The notes beneath the pieces were generated by a model. The model had not been told where the DNA came from, searched no databases, and was given only the letters and a program-made list of their open reading frames with translations. A stretch of DNA of 64,000 nucleotides from Rhodosporidiobolus odoratus (Eukaryota; Basidiomycota; Microbotryomycetes; Sporidiobolales; Sporidiobolaceae): NCBI GenBank assembly GCA_034387635.1, contig JAOANU010000004.1, positions 930,001-994,000 of the forward strand, in the 5' to 3' direction. This document shows positions 10,911 to 21,830 of the stretch, piece after piece. Both the position numbers and the translations under genes were made by a program. How positions within the stretch are numbered: the stretch's first letter is position 1; every line of letters begins with the position of its first letter.

Positions 10911-13087
10911 ATGTCTGCCATCGAGGCCCGCCATGCAAGGGCAGACAGCATCGCAAACAAGCGCATTCCAGTGTCTACCAGGCTCGCCGGTAGCCCTCGT
11001 AAGGGAGGTCCGCCCAGCGAAGTAGGCGGACTAGGCGCTAGTGGGGGAAATGGAAACGAAGAGAGAAGGGTACTGCCTGGTGTGTGTTGCCGCTCTGCCC
11101 ACTCAGAGCACTTCCATTGAGCCTGCTTGTCATCTGCAGCCTCAACAACTCCGACAGCCGGCTTTTCCCTTCCTCCCAAAGTCGCTTTCCGCGTGATCGG
11201 GGGCTGCCTAGCCTTATTCCTCCTCCTCCATTTCGCCAACCCAGTCCTCTTCGGTGACTCTGCGGCCGTACAAGGCAAGGAGCGCAAAACCCGCATGCAA
11301 GGGGCAGGCGAGAGTTGGATCCTGCCTCGGAAATGGAGGGAAGCGCACGTCGAGGCGGGTGAAGGCGAGGTTACCGTGGCGGGCGAGACGCTGCCGGTCT
11401 GCAAACGCGTCATGCTCTTCACTTTCTCCGAGTACGTCCATGTTGCATCTCTTCTCTCTCTCTCTCCCGACATTGACCAGGGCGGTCCTCTTCCTGCCCT
11501 TTCTCCTCTAGCTCACATGGCTTCTCGAGCGAAATACTTCACTACCTTCGCGCCTTGGTCATCTCGCAGAAGCTCGGCTACACTCTTCTAGCAGACGACG
11601 CCAACTGGAACTACGGCCAGCTGTCAGATTACTTCCTTCCCCGCCTGGTCTACTGCCGCCCTCCAAGGGATTGGTTCGACCAGAGTAAGGCGACTCAGGT
11701 GGGTACTAGGCGGTGGCAAGGGAAGGACCGAGTCTGGGTTGGGAGGGAGAAGGAGGATGAGGCGGACGAATGGATCCGGTGCGTAGCTGTGCTTTCTGTC
11801 CTTCCCGCAGCTTAACTGATCTCTCCTTCAAGTATATAGCGATGAGATGCTCGATCCTACCCTCATGGAAGAGCTCCGCAACCGCCCTTCTGTGGGTCAC
11901 ATCCTGCCGGAAGGTCAATCGCTGCCGCCTGCCTTCGAAGAGGTCTTCGCCGACTTTTCCAGCGCGGTCAAGGAGGTCTGGCGACCAAACAACGAGGTCA
12001 GTCTGCCGCATCCCCTACCTTGTGCAGAGGCTGTGTACCTCGACGCGAAGCTGCAAAGAGAATCCAGACGAGCTGACGCTTGCCTTACTGCCCTTGCAGC
12101 TTTCTGTCCTAGTTCGCAAGCAACGCATGGAACTGGGTCTGGGAGGCGGAGGACTCCGTCACCGCAAGAACTCGCCAACTTGGGGAGGTAACCAACGGCC
12201 TGGCTCGCGTGCCGCTGAGGAGGATGAGAAGGAGATTGAGGAGGAATGGGAGTTTGACGTGAACGAGCGTTCCGACCGCGGGCCGGTCATCGGCGTGCAC
12301 CTCTCCGGCGAAAAACCGAGGCTAGATCTGGGCGTGTACGGCTTGGAGAAAAGGGTTCTCGCGGGCAACCTCAGTGCGGTTTACGAAGGCGCGCTTCTTC
12401 ACCTCCTCTTCTTTGCAGGCAGCAGACTGATCCTTTTTGGATACGCAGGCGCGAACGATGCCACTCGCCGTCTCTCTCATTCCTCCATCGCCTCTCCGTC
12501 CTACTCTCGTACCCGCCCCACGCTCTTCCCCAGTACCGCAACCCCGACCCTCGTCGCCCTAACCTCCAATTCAACCCTCTTTTCTTCCTTCAACTCTCTT
12601 CCGCAAGCCGTCTCCTTCAACCTCCTTCGTACTTCCGCTCCAGCCACTTCCGAGCTCCTGCGGTTCAACGACCTCCTCCAGCTTGATCTGGAAGCGAACG
12701 CGAATGGAGATGGAGCTACTGGAGAGGCAGGAAGGATCTTGAGGGAATGGGATCAGCTGCTATGGAATGAGCTACCAAAGGGCTTGCGGACGGTGCTGGC
12801 GAGGTACTTTGTCAGGGACTTGACGACGATGAGTTTGTATGCCGACGCTTTCGTCGTTTCGGGTAAGACCCCTTTCTCTCTCGCCTTGTCACTTCCACCA
12901 TGCGCCTGTATCTTACGCTTTTTCTCCTGCAGGCGCCTCGCCAACCGGCCGCCTTGCCCTCCTCCTCTCCGGCGAAGACGGCGCCATCGGTCCGCGCGAT
13001 TTCAACGGTGGGTCCTTTGGCGGTCGCGTACGGAGCATAGATGGCTATTGGGTTCCGACGAGCAAGGTCAAGGCTGTTTGGGAATGA
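10911..13087 (+). CDS. Type II membrane protein, glycosyltransferase-like
   Basis: The start is MSAIEARHARADSIANKR. A short basic cytosolic tail precedes one membrane anchor, FRVIGGCLALFLLLHFANP, giving the layout of a Golgi type II enzyme. The lumenal part has EILHYLRALVISQKLGYTLL, DDANWNYGQLSDYFLPRL, RPSVGHILPEGQSLPPAFEE, PVIGVHLSGEK, and a C-terminal RYFVRDLTTMSLYADAFVVS block, ending SIDGYWVPTSKVKAVWE. The order of blocks (donor pocket, GVHL/R motif, late Asp/Ser block) recalls alpha-1,6-fucosyltransferase-like (GT23) folds, but the GVHxR arginine is not obvious. The family call is an inference. Five or so introns are needed; the first join (after EERRVLP) restores frame through a phase-1 intron. 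Confidence 0.6.
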
Positions 13088-13512
13088 AGGGGCGGGACGG
13101 GAGGGAGTCGTACATTTGCATACTCGGTTTTTTCCGTGTCGTTCTTCCTTTGTTTTCTTGTCGCAGTGCATATTGTGTCGAGTGCAAAACCCCGCAATGT
13201 TCAGGTCATTGTGTATGTCGAGAGAGTGTGCTTCCTTTGGCGCTTCCAGGCTCGCGTCGTCGCCGGCGTCAACTCCCCGCGAGCGGCTCCTTTCACCTTC
13301 TCCCGCTTGTGAAGACGTCGATCCGCTTGATGGGCTTGCGCCGCCTTTCAGGGCCGACCAGAAGACTCACAACTACTGCGCCAACCAGCTCAGCACCTCC
13401 CCCGCGCCCTCCCCGTCGATCTCTTGCCCCCACCATCATCTCTTCCTCGACCCCGACCTACAACCCTCAGTCACTCCGAGCTCGCTTCCTGCCTTTTCCA
13501 ACACCTCCAAAT

Positions 13513-14694
13513 ATGAGCTGGAACGCCGTACTCGAACAGTATGCGAGGAAGAAGAACCCGAGGAAGGACATCCCGGAAGGTGTTTTTCTGCAGGCGGATG
13601 ACAAGACGTGCGCTCTATTCCTTCTTACCTGGGCCAAAGGTGTCGCATCGACTGACCGTTTGTGCACAGGGTGACCATCTTTGACGGTTACGAAAAGGCA
13701 AAGTACCATTTTCTGGTCATGCGTTCGTTTTTTTTCTTTCTTGCTGCCTTTCCCTCCCCCCGGTTGTGTCTGTCTGGCAGGTCGCTTCACTGATCCGTCG
13801 ACCATCACACAGCTAGAGATCCGTTCCCGCTAGACGATGGCACCAAACTCCCGTCGGGGCATCTCGAATCGCTGTCGAAGCTGCTCAAGAGCCAGCACAA
13901 GCTAGAGGTGCTCAAAGCGCTGGAGAGACAGGCAGACGAGGTCAAGGTACAACAACTGTTCATGCTACGTCCGGATACACGAGGGTGTGCTAATGCTCAG
14001 ACTGGCAGGAGATGATCCAGGATGAGATGCAGAAAGAGGAAGGGTGGACATGGGACGTTCAGATAGGGTTTCATGCAGTGCGTTCTCTTCTTTCCTTTTT
14101 GCTCTCCGTGTGATCTGTAGCTCAAGCAGAGTTTTATGCTGCAGGTCGAGTCGATGCGACATGTCCACCTGCACGTAATATCGTCAGACCTAATCTCGCC
14201 GAAATTGAAGAACAAGAAGTGCGTCGAGCTTGACTTTCTGCGTCTCTGCCGACAGCGTAACTATTGACGAGCTGAGCTGATGGCCCCTGCATCTCGCACA
14301 GGCACTACAACTCGTTCCACCCTAAACTGGGTTTCTTCCTACACCTGCACGAAGTGATCGAGGGAGTCGAGGATGGCTCATTGAAGCTTGTACGGCTCTT
14401 CCCCTCCCATCAGTACTCTGCTCTCTCTCCATCTCGACGACTGACTTCGCAACCGCGCACGTTTTGCAGCAACCTCCGAAACACTACGAATCCATCTTGA
14501 AAGACGACCTCGTCTCGTATCACAACGACCGCACTTACCCAAATATTCCCAAGCTGAAAGTCCACCTTGAGGAGGAGTGGAAGAAGCTGGGTGTGAGGAG
14601 GAAGAAGGAAATTGAAGCGGCCGAGGCAAAGGTCTCGAAAGGAGATGCGGCAGAGTTTGAAGAGCGAGAACCAAAGAGGCCACGGGTGGAGTAA
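13513..14694 (+). CDS. HNT3: Aprataxin-type HIT-domain DNA 5'-adenylate hydrolase
   Basis: It removes AMP from abortive DNA ligation 5' ends. The start MSWNAVLEQYARKKNPRKD is followed by TVTIFDGYEKAKYHFLVM, the fold's first strands. Downstream are DPFPLDDGTKLPSGHLE, the helical SLSKLLKSQHKLEVLKALE, then MRHVHLHVISSD, which is the catalytic H-x-H-x-H triad. After it come SFHPKLGFFLHLHEV and a C-terminal part with Cys-poor, Lys-rich sequence ending KRPRVE, a possible nuclear signal. The zinc-finger cysteines usual at the C-terminus are not seen. The frame is open upstream to an ATG at 13330, which would add 61 residues (see findings). Five introns are inferred. Confidence 0.88.
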
Positions 14695-15103
14695 GCGTAG
14701 CGTAGCTAGCATGGTGCAATGAGCTGAACGATGGCGCCGAGTCAAAAACAAAGGCCTCGTCAGGCAGAGGACAGCACAAGCGGATGAACGCTCGCGCTAC
14801 AAACCACGGCTCTCGTCGTTCCCCGTACGTTCTTCACTGGTCACCGCCACGGCCTTCTTACAATCAGTCTCGCCCCTCGGCTGGACATCAACAACACGGT
14901 CGGATACACCAGTACAGCGCTGACTACAGCCTATCTTTATCGATTGAAGCATCTTTTACTATATTTCTGTACTGCAGTTGAGCGTGGCGCGCATACACAG
15001 CAGCTGTAGAGTGAGGCAAGTTGTTAAGGCTGTCGTTCGCGGAAGGAGCGTGAACAGAGAAAGACTTACCTCGACAATCCGCCATGTTTTCTCCATTCTC
15101 TTC
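14695..15103. other. Intergenic between convergent genes
   Basis: This is 409 nt between two stop codons facing each other. It presumably holds 3' UTRs. Nothing else is recognised. Confidence 0.5.
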
Positions 15104-18034
15104 TCAGTAGGCGAAGCGGAAGTCGAGCCTCTTGGCGCCGTCGTCGGTCGTTGTTGCCAGGTCTGTCGTCCGAGAGGTCAGCTCCGGCCATGAAAAATAG
15201 GCAAGCAAGATGAGGAGCCGAGCACTCACAATTGGCCTTCTCATCGTTGTTCATCCTTCCCCAGACTTTCTCCTTCTGTGCGTTGCGCCACTTGTAGTAA
15301 ATCCAGGTAACTGGGCTGTAGAGGTGCGAGAAGGAGACGATATCAGTGCTGGGTAAGAGGAATGAACCGGACGAGGTACGGCTTACTAGATGATGCCGAG
15401 ATTGACAGCAACGATGGCGAGGATGATATTATTGCCTTTGTGATAGCGAGGAGCGTCGGAGGCTTGGTAAAGCTGTTTACATCGTCAAGGGTGCCGGGAC
15501 GATAAAACGTCAGGAACAGAAATCGAGGTTAGTCTCTGCCACTCCGGCTTGGAGGCGAAGCTTGTGAAAGGGTTACGACTCACGTTGGCACCGATGATAG
15601 CGCTTGCTTGAACGAACATGTTGTACACCGATGCCGAGACGGTCCGAGTGCGGACGCTTCCGGCGTTACGTGACGCCCATGATACCTGTCAAGAAACTAG
15701 AAGTGAGTAAAGGAGGTAATCGGATCAGTCCGGAAAGTCGCCCACCTGAATAGCATGAGCGTAAGGAAAAGCGACCAGCAGAGTCGCGACGGCAAAGTAC
15801 GTCCACGGCGTGATGGGATCCGGCAAAACTTGCAGCACAATGTAAAAGATGAGGAACCACCAATTCTGGACGGACGAGACCCACGTTCGCGAGTTGACGA
15901 GTTCAGAAGCGACGGTAAGGATGAGGAGGTTGAAGACGGAGATGACGGTTGAAGGGACGGTGAGAAGGTTGGCCATGACGGTGGAGAAGCCGTTACGCTT
16001 GAAGGAGATCTGCAGGTAGTTCTTGACGGGGTAGCTGCCGATACCGAAAGTGAGACCGATAATGTACATGGGCCTACAGAGAGACGGGTCAGATCGGCGC
16101 TATAGCTGCGAGGTCGACTTGCAAGAGGAGACGAACCAGAGGTCGTAGTCGCAGAGCGATCGCCACAACAGTCTCGGTGTCAAGGCTTGCCTGTCAGCAG
16201 ATCGGGCATCAGCTTCAGTCCGTGCCCGAGCCAAAGCAGCCGAACGAGCTCACCGATTGTGCATGCCAGCCTTGGTAGGATCGTCTCGCACCACGCGGTT
16301 GACGATGAGCTTGACTTCGTCATCGGTGAAGTATCCGTTCGGGAACCATCGAGACTTGGTTTGCGATGGACTGGAAGGGAGCATGAAGAAAGAGGCGAGG
16401 CCAATGACGAGACTGCAAGAGATAGGCGAAAAGGTTACGGGGAGAGAAGGTCAGACACGGTAGGCGAGGTAGGCCTGCAGAAGGCGGAAAGGCGGCGCAC
16501 GTGAAGAGACCTTCAATAAGGAACATCCTGTGTGAGTAAGGCGTCAGACGCTGCAGAAGACAGACGCAAGAACCTGACTGACCAACGCCAACCGGCATAT
16601 CCTCCGATTCCTCGCATCTTAAGCAGGCCGACTGCAAGGAAGGATGTGACAAGGTCGGCGATGTAGTTGATACTCCAGAAGAAGGCGAGTCGTATCGGGA
16701 GCGAGTTCTTGTCATCTGACAGAAGGGAGAAGAAAGCATCAGCCTAGTCCGGCAGGTCAGTGGAGGTGCGGACAAACAGTAGTAACTGAAGTACAGAATG
16801 CTGTGGAGGAAGTGCATAAGACATTAGCCAATGACTGAATAGTAAGCGGGAAAAGGTCTCTGCGGGTCTCACCAATCCGGAATGAAGCCACCTTGGAAAA
16901 AGGCGATTAGAAAGCGCAAGGCGAGAAAGCTGTTGCGCCCGTTCATCCAGAACTGGGCGAAAGCGAGGACGGAGAAGACGACCCTGAGCAGAAGACATCA
17001 GTACGGCTTGTCGTAGAAAGCATGCTTTACTGAGGGGGAAAGTCACATCTGACCAGGAAGCCACCTATCCGGTCCCAGCTTTTTCCCGATCATCTGCGAG
17101 GGTAGCTCCGCGCAAAGGAAACCAAGTTTCGAGAGGGTGTTGCCGAGGTTGTAATCGCCTTGCGTCAAGTTGAGGTCGTCCAGAAGATTGTCGGCAGTGG
17201 CGTTGGCTAGGTTGCCGCGATCGATGTCGAGGGCGACTGTGAGAGGACAGACGGTACATACATATGTGGACGAGCAAGAAGGGGTATGGCGGGTGACAGA
17301 AAGGCATTTGGGGAAAAAAACAGATAATAACACGCGTAGTTGGAAGTAAAGTGATGGACCCAGTCAGTAATCTGCCAAGAAGCGACTGACTGGCGACAGA
17401 GGCGACGTACGGAACATGAGCAGGATCTACGAATCGACCGTGAGCATAATGAGAGCCAAACGACAGCGAAACACCACTAACCCATGCGAAAATCTTGAAG
17501 TCTATCTTCCGCTGCACGCTTCGCTCTTCACGGTGCGTCCAGCGGAACGCTGGGTCGAAGTACTTGATGTTCTCCCAATTCTCCAGAGGCCTACGTGTTA
17601 GAAGGGAGAGTTAGAGCGTGCAAGGTGAAGAAAGGTGAGGGAGTGGACTCGCTTGTAGTGCTTGGCCAGGGGGCCGTCAAAGACTGATTCTTGCGTGGCG
17701 ACCTGCAGCATAGGCAGTAGGTAAGTAGGGGTGACCCGTCGACGGAGGGAAAAGAGCGCACAGCGTCCAGGTCGAACGTTCTATCTCGTTTGCGGAGGCG
17801 CAGAAATTCCAGCAGAGCCTGACCTGCAGAACGGCCGATTTGCTCTTTCGGAGCAAGTGGCCCAGCAGCATTCACGTCGTAGAGCGAGGACGCCTCGCTC
17901 TTACTGCCTTCGGAGCTGAGTTTCTTCCAGTCTTCATAGTCGGTTTGAGGTAATTCCCCTGGTAGGTGATCGGCTGAGGAGTGCAGGGCGACTTGGGCTG
18001 GGAGGACGTCCGCTGCTTGTACGCGCGAGGACAT
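15104..18034 (-). CDS. MFS anion:cation symporter, Dal5/Fen2 (allantoate/pantothenate/nicotinate) family
   Basis: A plasma-membrane proton symporter for an organic anion; the exact substrate cannot be read from sequence. The start is [20 protein letters not shown] with a hydrophilic N-terminus of about 140 residues. Core blocks are [20 protein letters not shown], the TM2 region [20 protein letters not shown], the loop [20 protein letters not shown], a central loop with [19 protein letters not shown], then [35 protein letters not shown] and a C-terminal [18 protein letters not shown], ending RLDFRFAY. These match the ACS family in order and spacing. About eleven introns are needed. The last four exons code for the final membrane helices and the tail. 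Confidence 0.9.
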
Positions 18035-18971
18035 AGTCGAGGTGAAGAAGGGAGAGGCGAGAGGCGAGCTAGAAGACGAGCGAGAAAAGGGAAAAGCCAC
18101 CTGGGATGATGGACGGTCGTAACAAGCACGCACGGCTCATTGATATTGAGCTCGCCATGATCAAGGACCCTTCTGCATTATGACCGAGTCCGCTTTCGGC
18201 GCTTGATCGCGGGAGGTGGTGCAGAGGGAGAGGCGGATGGCGCGAGTTTAGCAGCGCTTTCGTTTGCTGGCGGATAAGATGCTGAGGTACGTCGGGTTCA
18301 TCTCCGACCTATGGGAGCGTGCTTGTCGTCCCCGCTTGACCGGCGAGCACGAGGATCACGCAACAACACGGGATGATGAGGTGCGCGTTCTGCTGTGCGA
18401 GCGCGTGAAGTCGAATGGTGTATGGCGGCACGGAATAATTGAACGACGCCTCTGGTGTCTTCTTGGGAGCAGTCCAAGGCGGTCGACGATACAGATTCGA
18501 AACGAGAGGAAACGCAGACAGCTAAACGAGATGGCTCATCGACGCCAGCGCGAGCCTTCCTAGTGTCCAGTCTCAGGGTAACGACGCATGCTCTCATCGT
18601 TGACAGTGCGGATATCGCTCTGGAGCGGGTCAAGCGAGCGGGATGATACAGACGGCAAAAGGTTTTCTGTTTTCTCCCGCGTTGTTTGGCTTCTTGATGG
18701 CGGCGGAGCCGTGATCGTCCATCCTGGCGAGAGAGTGGTCGTACGCTGTGAGCCTTGGAGCTACGCTAGGCGGCAGACGGAGGAGCAAGGAAGTGCAGGC
18801 GAGTGAGCATCAATAACCGCTCAGCGGACGAGACAAGCGGTAGCCTGCCCAGCAATGCTGTCCGCCAGTGTGGTCCGACAGAGACAGGAGCTGGGCAGGT
18901 GCAAAGGGCGACCTTGCTAAAGAATACAACATTTACAGCTGAATCTGTTCTATGGTATTCACCATCTGCTC
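18035..18971. other. Intergenic, permease promoter
   Basis: This is 937 nt upstream of the permease start and downstream of BOL3. No coding-like frame and no conserved gene are visible. The long upstream region would suit a nutrient-regulated permease, but no binding site could be named. Confidence 0.45.
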
Positions 18972-19488
18972 TTACGGCGCCTTGGTCTTGAGCTGCGAGT
19001 GATCGTGTATGAGCATGTCACAAACTAAGGGGAGAGGAGGGAGAGAAGGGACGCACCTGCAGGCCGTGCATCCCCTTGATCTCGTCTGCGAGCAGTTCAT
19101 TGACAATGCGGTGCTGCTTGATCATTGACAGGCCCTTGAACGACTCGTGGGCGATCGAGATAGCGTAGAAGCTGCCGCAGCCACCTGGAGGGACCGAAAG
19201 CAAGCCGTGCAGCAGCAAAAGTGGGAGTAGGTAAGCAGCGGTTTGCTCGAGAGGGGCGGTAGAGGGTCAGAAGGACAAGCACATACCTGAGACGTCCTGT
19301 ACCTCGACCTTTGCCCCCTGCATTGCTCCCTCTATCTTGTCTTTGAGCAGCTTCTCGCCGTCGGATAGGGATTGTTCGGAAAGTCGAGGAATTGAGGAGG
19401 AGAAGGAGCGGAACGGCGAGGAGGCGATAAGAGGTGTAGGACGAGCGAGGAGTGAAGCCCTGTGTGCTATGCAGATTGTCCGAAGCAT
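18972..19488 (-). CDS. BOL3: BolA-like mitochondrial protein Bol3
   Basis: A late-acting factor in mitochondrial 4Fe-4S cluster delivery, working with Nfu1 and the Isa proteins. The start MLRTICIAHRASLLARPTPL forms an Arg/Ser/Leu-rich presequence to about residue 35. Then come EKLLKDKIEGAMQGAKVEVQ, GGCGSFYAISIAHESFKG, the helix LSMIKQHRIVNELLADEI, KGMHGLQ and a last exon LKTKAP. Mitochondrial BOLA3 proteins share the GGCGSMY block with its conserved Cys and the H-R/M-V helix with the signature His. Two introns are inferred. The gene is divergent from COX15 across 129 bp. Confidence 0.9.
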
Positions 19489-19617
19489 CTTGTAGCTACC
19501 TACGAGGTGCGTAGGAAGTTGTCGGAAGCCAATCTCTGTTCTACCTTTCCGACAATTCTCATCAATCTCCTGCTTGTCCGTTATTGGTAGCGCTTAGCCT
19601 GCCCGAGAGCAGTCAAA
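19489..19617. promoter_or_regulatory. Shared BOL3/COX15 promoter with CCAAT boxes and a symmetric motif
   Basis: Only 129 bp separate the divergent start codons. CCAAT occurs at 19529-19533 and its complement ATTGG at 19583-19587. A 9-bp perfect inverted repeat, TTGTCGGAA at 19519-19527 and TTCCGACAA at 19547-19555, flanks the first CCAAT. This arrangement suits a two-way promoter shared by two mitochondrial genes. Binding by the CCAAT (Hap) complex is inference. Confidence 0.55.
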
Positions 19618-21591
19618 ATGGCAGCAGCATCACCGTGGCGACCACTCGCCAAGCTCTTCGCCAATTCCTCCCGATCTACTTTGCCCCCGACTCTCCTCAA
19701 ACCTTCGCCACCCCTCTACTCGACTGCGCTAAACGCTTGCACCCACGCCAACAGCTCGATAAGGAGCTTGATAGGACCCGCCCGGGTGGCAGGACCTAGA
19801 CGAGCGATTTCGACAGGCCGTGTCGAGGGTTCAGTCTTCACCGCTCTTCGCCAGGTGCGCTTCTCTCCTCCCTGTCTGTATGCCGGTCTTCGGAGCCAGG
19901 TCTCCAACTGTCCTGCTGCTTGGTGAGCGTTTCGGGAGATAGCTGCTTCGGCAAGGGACTGCTTCGCCTCCCGAGCAGACGCTGATTCGTCTCCGTGTTG
20001 CAGCGAAATCAATCATTGCAAGCCTCGCCGGTCGACCTACTCCGCCAACCCGTTTTCACAACAACCCGTACTCTCTCGACGGCCATCGCCTCGTCTCACA
20101 CCCCTCCCGCCTCATCAGCAGCTCCCGCTTCTTCTTCCGAATCTCCCTTCGACACCAACAGCCCTGATGCTCGTCTTACTACTCCCATCGTTTCGCGCTA
20201 CCTCTTCAGCATTGCTGGTCTCGTCTTCGCCATTGTCGTTGTGGGCGGTATGACCCGCCTGACCGAATCTGGTCTTTCCATCACTGAATGGAACGTGATC
20301 AAGGGTGTCAAGCTGCCGCTGTCTCAGGCTGAATGGCAGGAAGAGTTTGACAAGTACAAGCTCACCCCTGAGTGGAAGATGTGCGTGGTTGTCGAGACTA
20401 TTCCCATGGTGCCAGACTGACCTTCTTGTGGTTTTTTCTTCCTGCTTGGCCCAACTACAGCAACAACTCGCATATGACCGTAGAAGACTTCAAAAAGATC
20501 TACATGTGGGAGTGGGGTCACCGCATCCTTGGTCGCATCATCGGCATCACCTTCCTCGCCCCCATCCCCTTCTTCATCGCCAAGAAGCAGCTCGCACGCG
20601 GTGCGGCTGTCGCTCTTTTTGGTATCGCCACCCTCATCGGCGGTCAAGGTGCTCTCGGGTGGTACATGGTCAAGTCTGGACTTGACGAGGAGAGCGTCAA
20701 GGACCTCGGAGGCGTGCCTCGCGTCAGCCAGTACCGCCTTGCTGCTCACCTTGGAATGGCCTTCCTTGTGTATGCTGCGTGTCTGAGGATGGGATGGGGG
20801 ATCGGACGCGACTGGAAGCTGGTGAAGAAGGCGCAGGGTCTCGGTGGATGGAAGACGGTCGAGGAGACTGTTGTCGGACTGCAGAGCAAGGTTGTTGGCA
20901 GGACCAGGGTGATTGTCACGGCGCTGTCAGCTCTCGTGTTCATCACTGCCTTGTCCGGTGCGTGACTCCTCTATCTCCTTATGTCAGGCCCCGCTCACGT
21001 TCGCTTCTCGCCAGGCGCTTTCGTTGCTGGTCTCGATGCCGGCCTTATCTACAATGAGTGGCCTCTGATGGGCGGACAGCTTCACCCGCCCGCCTCGGAG
21101 CTCAACAAGGACTTCTACTGTCGTAAGGCTGACAAGTCGGACCGATGGCGCAACATCACGGAGAACCCGACCACAGTTCAGTTCGACCACCGCATGCTTG
21201 TGCGTTGCCTTCTCTTTTCGCTCGCCGGCTATGCTGCAGAGAATCGACAATGACTCCTCCACCTCAACCTCAGGCCTACACCACCTTCATCTCCGTCGTC
21301 TCCCTCTTCCTCTACGCCCGCCGTCCCCATATCAAGGCACAACTCCCTCCAACCTCGTACCGCCTCATTAAAGGCTCCATGCACATGGCCGTCCTACAAG
21401 TCGCTCTCGGCATCTCCACGCTCCTCTACCTCGTCCCGACCCACCTCGCCGCCACGCATCAGGCCGGATCGCTCGTCCTGCTTAGCTTGGTATTGGCCAC
21501 TGGGGCTAGTTTGAGGAGGCCGAGTAAGGTTGCGCAGGAGGCGATGAGGTTGCAGGCTATCAGACGGAAGGCGGCACAGACCAAGGTCTAG
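19618..21591 (+). CDS. COX15: Heme A synthase, mitochondrial
   Basis: It oxidises heme O to heme A for cytochrome c oxidase in the inner membrane. The start [20 protein letters not shown] and a long Ser/Thr/Arg-rich presequence (over 100 residues, two exons) precede the first helix [20 protein letters not shown]. The family blocks follow: [37 protein letters not shown] (heme-ligand His), [37 protein letters not shown] (His), [29 protein letters not shown] (His), and [20 protein letters not shown] followed by [15 protein letters not shown] (His). All four expected histidine positions are present. Four introns of ordinary size are inferred (after RQ, after TPEWK, before AFVAGLDAG and after FDHRM). 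The frame reads cleanly to QTKV. Confidence 0.95.
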
Positions 21592-21830
21592 AAGGTGGGT
21601 TGTAGTTTGGGCTGTTTCTCAGGGGAGGTTTTCCATCGCATCTGCAGGAACAGACACACATCTCGCAGTCGGTGGAGGCAGGGCGGGAGAGCAATCAAGC
21701 TGCAGCTTGTACACCTGCGCTGTCTCTGCACCGTCATCAGCTCAAGCGTAGCAGGGCTGTGCCAAGGTCATTCTCTTGCTACGCTCTTCCTCTTCTTTTC
21801 TCCTCGCCTCCTACCTGCAACGTTCTCAGG

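Noticed and set aside
11770..13674. A 634-codon uninterrupted plus-strand frame
   Set aside because: It runs through introns and the 3' UTR of the glycosyltransferase-like gene into the aprataxin first exon. Only parts of it are coding, and they belong to two genes.
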